Shown in pieces: positions 14,721 to 22,260 of a stretch of 64,000 bases of DNA (position 1 is the first letter of the stretch; the number at the start of each line of letters is the position of its first letter). The position numbers and the translations under genes are program-made. The stretch is from the NCBI RefSeq assembly GCF_003001815.1, contig NZ_PVMZ01000003.1, positions 248,001 through 312,000 of the forward strand. The letters run 5' to 3'. The notes beneath the pieces are model-generated. The model made no database searches and was not told where the DNA came from. It saw nothing but the letters and a program-made list of their open reading frames with translations. This DNA is from Actinoplanes italicus (GTDB taxonomy: Bacteria > Actinomycetota > Actinomycetes > Mycobacteriales > Micromonosporaceae).

Positions 14721-15127
14721 GCAACACCGACAGCACCGAACGTCCGCCGATCGCCGCAGCGATCATCGTGCAGGACGGCCAGGTGTTGATGGCTCGCCGC
14801 AACGTCAAGGAAGGCCAGCTGTCCTGGCAGTTCCCGGCCGGCGAGGTCGAGGCCGGCGAGACCGGCGAGGATGCCGCGGTCCGCGAGGCGCTGGAGGAGA
14901 CCGGCCTCACCGTGCGTGCGACCAAGGAACTCGGCGAACGCGTCCATCCGAACACCGGCCGGACCATGGTCTACATCGCGTGCGACGTCGTCAGCGGAGA
15001 GGCCTACGTCGGCGATCCGGAAGAGCTGGCAGAAGTGGCGTGGTGCGACCGCGCCACCCTTGCCGCTTACGTCCCGTATCCATTCTTCGGCCCGGTGCAA
15101 GAGCACCTGGACGCGAACCTCAGCTAA
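14717..15127 (+). CDS. Nudix hydrolase (canonical box)
   Basis: 136 residues from an ATG overlapping the previous stop (ATGA). The Nudix box is complete: G-EVEAG-E then REALEETGL. The surrounding SWQFPAG, ERVHPNTG and YVGDPEELAEV segments align with the HTH-Nudix neighbour, so the two are paralogues. The substrate is probably a nucleoside diphosphate derivative but cannot be named. Nudix genes recur in AICEs. The end overlaps by 4 bp the end of the convergent gene at 15124. Confidence 0.9.
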   Translation: MSNTDSTERPPIAAAIIVQDGQVLMARRNVKEGQLSWQFPAGEVEAGETGEDAAVREALEETGLTVRATKELGERVHPNTGRTMVYIACDVVSGEAYVGDPEELAEVAWCDRATLAAYVPYPFFGPVQEHLDANLS

Positions 15128-15459
15128 AGCCGGCGACCGGCCTCAGCCGGATCGAGGAGGTTGGACAGCCGCCACCGGACCACATCGTCATGGAAGTGGT
15201 CCGGGAGCGGAACTCCGCCCACAGACGAGCGGGTCGAGACCACATCGTCGAGCGTCGCCGAAGGCAGTACCTCGGCGAGCGCCAGGCACTCGGCAGCGAA
15301 GTGTTCAGCCTCCGAGCAGAGCCCGATCCACTTCAACCGGATCGCCAGCGCGTAGGCGAATTCCGCCGCCGCGCGGTGGTCTCCCTGCTCGCGCGCCTCT
15401 TCGTAGCTCTGCCGAACCTCACTGAGCGCCGGCAGTTCCTCGACCTGCTCGTCAACCAT
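15124..15459 (-). CDS. hypothetical helical protein coupled to NDK
   Basis: 111 residues. The start codon overlaps the stop of the NDK gene (TAATG), so the two are translationally coupled. The sequence has helix-turn-helix hairpin character like a TPR pair: VRQSYEEAREQGDHRAAAEF, then AYALAIRLKWIGLCSEAEHF, then AAECLALAEVLP. No family is assigned. Coupling suggests it works with, or regulates, the kinase. Confidence 0.6.
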   Translation of the reverse strand: MVDEQVEELPALSEVRQSYEEAREQGDHRAAAEFAYALAIRLKWIGLCSEAEHFAAECLALAEVLPSATLDDVVSTRSSVGGVPLPDHFHDDVVRWRLSNLLDPAEAGRRL

Positions 15460-15953
15460 TAGAAGACGTACTTCTCAGCGACGGTCTGGTAGTCGAACAG
15501 CTCAGAGGAGTCGAACCACAGGTCAACCTCGTACTTGGCCTCTTCAACGTTGCCCGAGGCGTGGATGAGGTTGGCAGCAACGATGTGCTTGGCCTCGGTG
15601 TACGCCTTCGACGTGTGCGCGAAGTCCCCACGGATCGTGCCCGGAGCAGACTGGTTCGGGAAGGTGACACCGACCAGGCGCCGAACGTTGGCAACGGCCT
15701 CAACGCCTTCGAGGACCAGGGCGATGACCGGCCCGGTCTGCATGAAGTTGGCCGTCACGTCGAAGACCGACTTGCCGAACCGCTCCTCAAGGTCGAAGTA
15801 GTGCTTGCGCGCCAGCTCGGCGTCGATCTGCACCATCTTCGTGCCGACAACCTTCAGGCCGGCGTCCTCGAATCGCTGAACTACGCGGCCGATCAGGCCA
15901 CGAGCAACGGCATCCGGCTTCAAAAGTACGAGCGTGCGCTCAATGCTAGCCAT
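15459..15953 (-). CDS. ndk: nucleoside-diphosphate kinase, element-borne
   Basis: 164 residues, longer than the usual 135-150. NDK hallmarks are visible: TLVLLKPDAVARGLIGRVVQ at the N-terminus, the PGTIRGDF segment, and the active-site NLIHASG with its phospho-accepting His. The extra length is mainly in the middle (MVQIDAELARKHYFDLEERF region) and in a C-terminal tail. It transfers gamma-phosphate between nucleotides. GGGAG precedes the ATG. It sits in AICE cargo near two Nudix genes, suggesting nucleotide-pool manipulation. The chromosomal ndk should lie elsewhere. Confidence 0.9.
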   Translation of the reverse strand: MASIERTLVLLKPDAVARGLIGRVVQRFEDAGLKVVGTKMVQIDAELARKHYFDLEERFGKSVFDVTANFMQTGPVIALVLEGVEAVANVRRLVGVTFPNQSAPGTIRGDFAHTSKAYTEAKHIVAANLIHASGNVEEAKYEVDLWFDSSELFDYQTVAEKYVF

Positions 15954-16058
15954 TTTACTACTCCCGATCTCAGCAAGAGAAGCCCATGATATCCCACGCT
16001 AATCCTTGCCTGGTGAGGTATGTCCTCGTATCGAAGTGCGAACTCGATACTGCCTCAT

Positions 16059-18686
16059 CTAGTTGATTCTATCCAGGAATTCAGTTGAAAAACCGTTTGC
16101 GGCAAGCTTTGCCAGTAGCTCCTTTGCGCGAGCCGTTCTTTGAGGATCCTCATCCTCCGAGAATTCCGTTATTGCCCGTATCGTCTCTATCGCGCTCCCA
16201 TCGGCAGTAAGTCGATAGAGTAGCCTTCCTCCATCTGGCGTTTCAAAGGTTTCGCGACGCTCGATCAAGCCATTAATTAATTCTCCGCCTCTCATCGCGG
16301 CGGCGAAGCCCAACTCGGCGTGATTTGACCGAACTACTAGGCCATAGATCGCCATTGCTGCGAACACTTCAGAGCGTTCAAGAGCGTAGAAGTGGTCGAT
16401 GGATGAATGCGACATGCGAGACCGATTGAGGCGTCTTGAAACGGCCGCACTCATGCTACTGGCGATTTCGAAAGCCACAGGCGCAAATTCTTCGGGATGT
16501 AATTCCGGGGCGACGAACGCTAGAGCTCTCGCTGCGTCACTGGGGGAATGCTCGGCGAGCTTCATAGCGTATTCTAATAATTGTTTTGGTCGAAGGTCGA
16601 TGCCTGGCAGTCCACCCGAGATGTACTTCTCTGGGACTCCAGTCAAAGGAAGTCGAGAAAAGTGTTCGAGTAGCAGCCGATGGTGAAAGAAGTAGCCGCC
16701 GCCGATTCGAAAGGTTATCATTGCGGTCGTCGTAAATTCTAGGAAGTCTAATAAACGAAGGGGAGCAAGCCTAAATCGCGCGAGATAGACACGGGTGACC
16801 CAATATTGAACGTATGCCCGACCGTTGCCTAGATAGGCCACAGCTGCTCCGAGCCCGATGCCAGCTACAGCGGCGGCTATACCGTGCCACCATGCAAATA
16901 TTATTGCAGTTGGCAATGCCACAGAGGCTGACATGAGTACCGTTGACCATGCAGCAACGCGGATACTTCCCCCAGGGGGAAGATTATTAGGTGCCGTACT
17001 GTCAAGAGTCTGGAATAACGGTGCCGAGATAAGCAGCCCTAGCACAATACCGACAGCTCCAGCGAATCCGCTAATAAGCCATAGAGCAGACAAAAATGGC
17101 TCGCTAGAGAAGGCTCCGAAAAGTAAGCCCGGGACCAAGCCGATCACGAAAAATATGAAACCAATAATTCCGGACAGTGCTAGTGCAGGAATCCACCATT
17201 CGGCAACCTGACTGGCAACCTGACTGGCTACACGCATCTGGCGGTTAGGTCCTTCTGCAAAAGGCACGTCAGTGCCGCTACCTAACGCCATAGTTAGGCT
17301 GACGGATATGCCGAAGACAGACCCGATAATGAATCCGGCCAGTGATCCATACATTAGCCCAAATACAATACCGCTGCCGAGGCCGGTGAAAACGCCTGCG
17401 GGAAGCGCTGAAAGGACGATGGCGCTCCGTCTGCTTGATGCTGAGGGGAGCCAAGATGCATTGATGAATTCCACGTAGAAGACCTGCTCGAACCGTTGGC
17501 CTAGGCCTCGCGCTAGGTAGCTCAGCCAGCGAACTGCATGCTCGCTAGAGAATTCCTTGTTAACGTTAGATTTGCGACGTAGTGCCCGCTTGATGAAGGT
17601 TTCAAATAGGCGATGTCGGCGTTCGTCTAAGGAATCGCCGAGTCCAATGTCGCCCGCCTTTGATCCCTGGTAGGCAGAAATTGTGAGACTAAGTATGAAG
17701 GGGTTATTAAGTAGCTCCCACAACGTAGGATCTGCTTGCAAAGCTTCGTCTACTCCTGCAACGGAATTGCCGATTCGCCGCAGGTAATCATTCACCTTTT
17801 CTCGTGTGAGTGGTTGAACGCGAATAGTCACAGGAAGATCGAGACCTACTTCAAGTGCGTCGTTCTCCGCTGCTCGACTGCACACAACCAATGGTAGAAG
17901 GCGGAAGCTATTTCGGAAGTCGCGGATAGCTTTTGCGCATGCAGGTCGATGAACGGAGACTACTTCATCTAAGCCATCGAGCAGCGGCAGAATCATTTCC
18001 TCGTGGATCCACTTTTCGGCAACCTCCCGGCGTACTCCGTACCAGTCGCCAACCAGTTCGTCGGCCAGCCATTCGGCCAACGGCTTGCGTGTGACGGCCC
18101 AAGAGGCAAGTTGGAAGACGACGGGTATTGGTTTATCCTTGTCGCTTCTGGCTGCGTCGAGTAGGTGTTTCGCGAGATCCAGCAGCATTGTTGTCTTGCC
18201 AGCGCCGGCCGCGCCAATGATCAGCAATGAGCCATGTTCTTCTAAAGCATTTACAAGATCTGAACCGCTGCTTAGGTTGACAGCCGTATGCCCCGGAGTT
18301 TCAACTAAGGAATGCCAAGGGTATACCTGAGTGTCGACAGAAGTTTCGAGGTCTAGGTCGATGTAGACTTGACGATAAATGGACTTTTCGAGAATGCCGG
18401 CAACCCAGATTCGCCAAACCTGTTTAACTAGGGCTTCCCGAATGTTTTCCAGCCTTTCGCTACTCGTCGAAGGTCCTTGATTGCTGAGCTGGTGCATTCG
18501 GACTGCTAGCACTATTGCTAAAAGTACGAGCGTGGCTAACGTTGGCCAAGATATCCAAAGGTGTGACTCCCATTTATCTGGCAACACCTCCGTAGCTATA
18601 TTTGTGGTGATGCCAATAAGTACCGCAACAAAATTTGCCATGACTACTAGGAGTAGGATGCCGGTTGCCCGTCGCCCGGGTCGCAT
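16059..18686 (-). CDS. membrane-anchored NACHT-type STAND NTPase
   Basis: 875 residues. Two N-terminal membrane helices (9-31, 46-63) precede a NACHT domain with Walker A GAAGAGKTT (158-166) and Walker B LPLLDGLDE (233-241), then VVCSRA (sensor-1 like) and LNNPFILSLTISAY. Roughly residues 420-650 contain several more hydrophobic helices, and the C-terminal 200 residues are a soluble helical domain. AT-richer composition and weak codon bias mark it as foreign cargo. Bacterial NACHT proteins include known antiphage sensors; this layout is not one I can match to a characterised system. Start and ribosome site are ordinary. Confidence 0.85.
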   Translation of the reverse strand: MRPGRRATGILLLVVMANFVAVLIGITTNIATEVLPDKWESHLWISWPTLATLVLLAIVLAVRMHQLSNQGPSTSSERLENIREALVKQVWRIWVAGILEKSIYRQVYIDLDLETSVDTQVYPWHSLVETPGHTAVNLSSGSDLVNALEEHGSLLIIGAAGAGKTTMLLDLAKHLLDAARSDKDKPIPVVFQLASWAVTRKPLAEWLADELVGDWYGVRREVAEKWIHEEMILPLLDGLDEVVSVHRPACAKAIRDFRNSFRLLPLVVCSRAAENDALEVGLDLPVTIRVQPLTREKVNDYLRRIGNSVAGVDEALQADPTLWELLNNPFILSLTISAYQGSKAGDIGLGDSLDERRHRLFETFIKRALRRKSNVNKEFSSEHAVRWLSYLARGLGQRFEQVFYVEFINASWLPSASSRRSAIVLSALPAGVFTGLGSGIVFGLMYGSLAGFIIGSVFGISVSLTMALGSGTDVPFAEGPNRQMRVASQVASQVAEWWIPALALSGIIGFIFFVIGLVPGLLFGAFSSEPFLSALWLISGFAGAVGIVLGLLISAPLFQTLDSTAPNNLPPGGSIRVAAWSTVLMSASVALPTAIIFAWWHGIAAAVAGIGLGAAVAYLGNGRAYVQYWVTRVYLARFRLAPLRLLDFLEFTTTAMITFRIGGGYFFHHRLLLEHFSRLPLTGVPEKYISGGLPGIDLRPKQLLEYAMKLAEHSPSDAARALAFVAPELHPEEFAPVAFEIASSMSAAVSRRLNRSRMSHSSIDHFYALERSEVFAAMAIYGLVVRSNHAELGFAAAMRGGELINGLIERRETFETPDGGRLLYRLTADGSAIETIRAITEFSEDEDPQRTARAKELLAKLAANGFSTEFLDRIN

Positions 18687-19352
18687 TTGACTCCTCCTGT
18701 CCTTGACTCGGGGTTCAGGCTACTTTTTGAAGAATTGCTGATCGTGCAGTCGGACGACATAATCTGATCGAATCTGGCTATAGTGCTAATCTTTCTGATT
18801 GCATTACGCTGTTCCCGGGGCTGCCGCGGTTGAGCATAGAGGATCGACCCAAGTTTTGGGCTAGCCCGTTCGGGTTTGCGGGTGTCCTTTAACGAGTGTG
18901 TTCTAACCAGCGGTGTTGGGCGGTTGCACCTGGATAGGATCACGGCGGTCGTGAATAGCCTGTGATGGAACGTGCTGACAGCGGGCCGGGGCGGCTTCCT
19001 GTCGCTCTTGGGTGTGAATGTAGCTCAGTTGATGATGAACCATCGTGAAGGTCGAGGCGAGCAACAGCGCTACATGCGCGACGAGTAGGAGAAGCGTGCG
19101 AGCTTTCGTCGGCAGGTCCTCGTGGGCTCCGCTGCGTACGCTCATCACGCGATCGTTGAGCTTGCCTGTCTTGCTGACCCTATGCTGAGCGCCCCGTCAG
19201 AGGTACGTCCTGAGGCAGGTCCAAGCGGAAGGCGAGCCGTCTCAATTTTCGTCTCGTTCGCTCGTGTTCAGAGGTGTCCTGCTGCGATCGTTACCGGGCT
19301 TCGGTGCAGGTCATGGATGGTCACGGGTGTGGGCGGACGGTGAGGCGCAGAC
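18687..19352. other. mostly non-coding stretch before the right att site
   Basis: No convincing gene. The best candidate is a minus-strand reading of about 80 codons ending at 18903 (starting near 19145, MSVRSGAHEDLPTKARTLLL) with one hydrophobic helix followed by a charged tail; it lacks a clear ribosome site, so I leave it unannotated. The NACHT promoter should lie near 18690-18780. A GTAGCTCAGTTGA string at about 19020 looks like a tRNA D arm but has no matching arms. Confidence 0.4.
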
Positions 19353-19397
19353 CTTACAAGCGGGGGGTCGTAGGTTCGAAACCTACCGCGCCCACCA
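19353..19397 (+). repeat. att site: 45-bp 3' half of tRNA-Val(UAC), right copy
   Basis: Base-for-base identical to 2449-2493. The flanks differ on both sides, so the identity is confined to the att core. The 5' half of the tRNA is again missing, as expected for the distal end of an integrated element. Sequence to the right should be the native DNA that originally followed the tRNA-Val gene. Confidence 0.9.
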
Positions 19398-19557
19398 GTT
19401 CAACCAGCGTGAACGTAAGCTGCGGGGCCCGGCGGCTCATGAGGCTGCGGTCAACGCTATCTGGCCCATGGGGGCGTGTTTCTGTTGCAGTTCTGAGAAC
19501 GCGGGCGTCATCGCTGGATTGCTTAGTGTCCGAAGCTCTCGACGGAGTCCATCGTGT

Positions 19558-19866
19558 CTAGGGGTTCTGGTAGATCCCGTGACGTCCGATGCGTCGCCAT
19601 CTGACCGCTGTTTCGCCGTCGATCTGAACGAACTCGAATGTGGCACGGCCGTCCGGCCCTGAGAACGACCAGGTCATCTCCCAGATGCCTTTAGTGTTGA
19701 TCATCGGTTTGACTCGCAGGCCCGCGGGCCATTGCCGCCCGGGATCGCTGAGGTATGCCTCACCAGCCGCGTTGAACGCGGTCATGAGGGAGCGGAAGAT
19801 ACGCCGATGGTCGAGCGGCAAGGATTTCCAGTCGGCAGCGAACTCGTCGGTCTTGTCGAACTTCAC
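19558..19866 (-). CDS. RelE/HigB-like toxin candidate
   Basis: 102 residues. Pattern of FAADWKSLPLDHRRIFRSLM helices, then a beta-rich half (PAGLRVKPMINTKGIWEMTW, then TFEFVQIDGETAVRWRRIG) matches the compact RelE fold, whose members cleave mRNA at ribosomes. The start overlaps the 3' end of the AbrB-domain gene by 4 bp, so the antitoxin is translated first, as in many toxin-antitoxin pairs. Catalytic residues cannot be assigned by eye. It lies just outside the right att site. Confidence 0.6.
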   Translation of the reverse strand: MKFDKTDEFAADWKSLPLDHRRIFRSLMTAFNAAGEAYLSDPGRQWPAGLRVKPMINTKGIWEMTWSFSGPDGRATFEFVQIDGETAVRWRRIGRHGIYQNP

Positions 19867-20318
19867 TCGTCGATGTCCAGGCTGTCCATGAAGCCCTCGA
19901 CGTTGTCGTAGGTGGTAGTCCGGCCGGCGGCGATGTCGGCGTCCGCGCGCCGCTCGCCTTCTTGCCAGCTCTCAGCCCAGAACCATGCCTGGCTTGCGGG
20001 AACGGCGATGGCAGGGCGAAGTTCCAGGACGCCGTCGCTGCGCTCGGTGATCTCGACCTGGGAGCCCGGTTTGTCAAGACCGTAGCGCTTGCGTAGCACC
20101 GGAGGCAGGGCGACGGTGCCACGTGACTGGACGGAGACGAAGCCGTGGAATGAAGACGTCGTGACGGGCTTGGGCGCGGACGAGGTGCTGACAACGTTCT
20201 TAACGGTCCGGCGAACAGCCCTGTTGCCGGTCTGGCCGCTGGTGAAGGACTTGGCCGACTTGGCCGATGCGGCTCGTGACGGTCGGCGGGCTCCGGAGCT
20301 GCTAGGTGTCTCCTCCAT
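19863..20318 (-). CDS. AbrB/SpoVT-domain antitoxin-like protein
   Basis: 151 residues from the ATG at 20318; longer readings have no coding character. A basic low-complexity N-terminus of about 60 residues precedes a swapped-hairpin AbrB domain (GFVSVQSRGTVALPPVLRKR, then YGLDKPGSQVEITERSDGVL). The C-terminal 45 residues (FWAESWQEGERRADADIAAG) probably bind and neutralise the downstream RelE-like protein. Autorepression of the pair is expected of the family. Confidence 0.65.
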   Translation of the reverse strand: MEETPSSSGARRPSRAASAKSAKSFTSGQTGNRAVRRTVKNVVSTSSAPKPVTTSSFHGFVSVQSRGTVALPPVLRKRYGLDKPGSQVEITERSDGVLELRPAIAVPASQAWFWAESWQEGERRADADIAAGRTTTYDNVEGFMDSLDIDE

Positions 20319-20646
20319 ACGACGAGTATGCGGGCCTCGGACACGACCGCCAAGCTGCATTGCTGCAATGCGGCTCCGGGGATGTCGACTGCGCCGATTT
20401 AGATGTGGCGAACGTAATTCTCCAGAAGAATCCACCGATAACTTCCCGATAGCCATGAGCCGTGGCCCGTCGGGCTCTCACGGCGGATCGGGGGGCTGAC
20501 GCCGTGAGATGTGCTCCGTAGGAGCCGCGAGGTTCGAGGAGCGGACTACTGAATCCAGCGGCAAGCGATGTCGGCCCACAGTGTTGAGCAGGCATGCAGC
20601 GGCGGCGCCATCCGTGAGGATGGCGCCGCCGTCTGGTGTTTTGGGC
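20319..20646. other. intergenic stretch with one strong terminator
   Basis: I see no gene between the antitoxin promoter side and the secreted-protein gene. The only clear signal is the hairpin at 20601-20630 described separately. Confidence 0.5.
20601..20630 (-). terminator. terminator of the secreted four-Cys protein gene
   Basis: Perfect 13-bp stem: GGCGGCGCCATCC (20601-20613) and its complement (20618-20630) around a GTGA tetraloop. It lies 17 bp past the stop codon of the minus-strand gene at 20647. Confidence 0.8.
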
Positions 20647-21033
20647 CTAGTGGTAGATGTACTTGCGCTCGCAGCCGCTTGCGCAGGAGGTGTGGGCGCT
20701 GCCGGTGATGGTCTTGCCGGCGGGGACGATCGCGCGGGCCGTCGTCGCGGAGCTGAACCAGGCGCTCCAGCTCGAGCTTCCGGAAAGCCGGTAGGAGAGC
20801 CACGCGTGTCCGGCGCAGTCGTCCGCGGTGCTGGCCTGGGTGTATGCCGCCGAGTGGGAGCTGTAGACCTTCCAGTTACAGCCGGAACGGCTCAGCCACG
20901 TCTCGACGGTGTGTGCCTGTGCCGCTGACGGTGCGAAGAGGGCACCTCCGGCGACCGCGAGAGCCCCAGCGCTGAGGGTTGCCGCGATGGAACGGACACT
21001 GCGCCGTCCCTGCGTTGTTTCCTTGGAAAACAT
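20647..21033 (-). CDS. secreted four-cysteine protein
   Basis: 128 residues from the ATG at 21033, which GGGGAGGAG precedes at good distance; the GTG at 21042 is too close. A twin-positive N-terminus and hydrophobic core (SIAATLSAGALAVAGGALFA) ending PSAAQA-H form a signal peptide. The mature part, about 90 residues, is rich in Ser, Trp and Tyr and has four cysteines (SGCNW, DDCAG, TSCASGC), fitting two disulfides. No enzyme motif. A small exported structural, inhibitor or bacteriocin-like protein is possible; I do not recognise the family. Confidence 0.75.
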   Translation of the reverse strand: MFSKETTQGRRSVRSIAATLSAGALAVAGGALFAPSAAQAHTVETWLSRSGCNWKVYSSHSAAYTQASTADDCAGHAWLSYRLSGSSSWSAWFSSATTARAIVPAGKTITGSAHTSCASGCERKYIYH

Positions 21034-21362
21034 TTTACTCACTCCTCCCCGTGTTCGCCTTATTGGGCGTCCGTTCGACGCTAAAAGGGTTTGAACAATT
21101 CGTCAACGTCGCTGGATTGATCCTCCAGTGAGATGCGATTGTGAGGGCGACTTGAAGTGGTATGCCTTCTGAACTGGTGTTATCTGGAGCTTTCGTTTCT
21201 CGTGCTTGGCTGCGGGCTGCCTGGGAGCGGTTCCGGAATGTAGCTCAACGGGTCCTGTTCCGGGCTCCATCCATACTTCGGGATTCGGGTTGCGGTAAAA
21301 GTCTGGTGCGCATTTTCAGGTGACGGCGTGGCGGGGCCGGCGCCAGTCGTTTCCTTTTGTTT
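21034..21362. other. intergenic stretch, no gene seen
   Basis: It should contain the promoter of the secreted-protein gene (reading leftward) near 21060-21120, where the DNA is locally AT-rich, and the 3' flank of the DUF402 gene. I see no strong hairpin or repeat. Confidence 0.4.
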
Positions 21363-21899
21363 TCAAGTTCTTCGGTCTCTTCGGCCCGTGGCCGCCGACA
21401 GCCGGGCCATCCAGACGCCATGGTGGGCGCCGAACGGCTCGCCGGCCGTGGTCAGTGCCTCGTGCAGGACGTCGGTGGCGGCCCTTGCGCCGGCAACCAC
21501 CTCGTCGGGGTATCCGAAGCGGCGGCGGTGCTCCTCGAACTCGTCCTCGTCGTCGATCACCACGCGGTGGCCGGCCCGGTAGCGGATCAGATCGATGTCC
21601 AGGTCCACGACCGTTATCCGGGACGCGGTGTGCTCGGCTGGCGCGGTGATGTCGCAGTAGACGTCCTTGCGGCTCGGTTCGGCCAGGAACATCGCCATCC
21701 ACCAGCCGTCGTGGGGGATCAGCCGGACCGAGTCCTCGCGGGTCCACTCGAACCGCCGCCAGCCGTAGCTGTAGCGGACCAGCGTCCGGCGGGGCGTGCC
21801 TATCCAGGTGCCGAACTCGTCGGTGCCCAGCTTCAGGCCGGTCACCCGGCGGTGCGGCCTTCCGTCGTATTTGCGCAGTACCAGTTCGACCCGCTCCAC
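21363..21899 (-). CDS. DUF402 domain protein
   Basis: 178 residues. DUF402 features are visible: VRYSYGWRRFEW near residue 45, then DGWWMAMFLAEPSRKDVYCD, then the acidic ITVVDLDIDLIRYRAGHRVV and VIDDEDEFEEH. Characterised members are divalent-metal nucleoside tri- or diphosphate phosphatases, with Asp residues in the VDLDID segment binding metal. The exact substrate is unknown. It is transcribed alone, divergent from the membrane-protein gene at 22261. Confidence 0.85.
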   Translation of the reverse strand: MERVELVLRKYDGRPHRRVTGLKLGTDEFGTWIGTPRRTLVRYSYGWRRFEWTREDSVRLIPHDGWWMAMFLAEPSRKDVYCDITAPAEHTASRITVVDLDIDLIRYRAGHRVVIDDEDEFEEHRRRFGYPDEVVAGARAATDVLHEALTTAGEPFGAHHGVWMARLSAATGRRDRRT

Positions 21900-22260
21900 C
21901 GCGCGAGGCTAACCGCCCACCCGCCTTCCTGCCTCGCCCGGGCGCGTGGGCTCGGGCCGGCAGGGAGAGGGAGAAGGAGGTGGCCGAGAGCCTCGCGCCG
22001 GCGGGCAAGACGGGTGAGGCGTGCAATGCGGGGTGGGGCGAGATGGCCGGGCGAGGCGGGCGGTGGGTGGGGCGATGGGGAAGAGGCAACCAGGGTGCAA
22101 CGGGGACTGGGCTCAAGACGGGGGTGTGGGGGCCGATTCGTACTGGCGTCCGCGGGGAGATCCGCGGTGGGCGGGTCCCGGCCGGTTTCCCCTCGGCGGT
22201 CTGGGCCCGCCCGGAGATACGGGACTGGGTGGTGTCGACATTCGAGCACGGAGGCCGGAC
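21900..22260. other. divergent intergenic stretch
   Basis: Open frames cross this purine-rich stretch, but none has a ribosome site, and they overlap each other. It should hold the promoters of the DUF402 gene (leftward) and the membrane-protein gene (rightward). No repeat or riboswitch-like fold is evident by eye. Confidence 0.4.

Larger units (their letters stand above)
2449..19352. mobile_element. integrated AICE bounded by tRNA-Val att repeats
   Basis: The 16,904-bp interval lies between two identical 45-bp tRNA-Val(UAC) 3'-end repeats. It contains the AICE core: tyrosine integrase, excisionase, DnaB-N/DUF3987 replication protein, FtsK/TraB-like translocase, DUF2637 Spd-like protein, GntR repressor and Nudix proteins. 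There are no type IV secretion genes, so transfer is presumably of double-stranded DNA through a single FtsK-type pump, as is known for AICEs. The ends carry AT-richer cargo: a DUF4145 protein and membrane protein on the left, NDK and NACHT proteins on the right. Unusually, the integrase gene sits 2.7 kb from the att site. Confidence 0.88.

Noticed and set aside
19010..19060. GTAGCTCAGTTGA string resembling a tRNA D arm
   Set aside because: No anticodon stem, T arm or acceptor pairing follows, and a similar string at about 21240 also lacks tRNA context. Chance or a remnant.
18903..19148. Small minus-strand frame with one hydrophobic helix near the right att site
   Set aside because: No ribosome site, no recognisable family and chromosome-unlike composition; kept only as a note in the intergenic entry.
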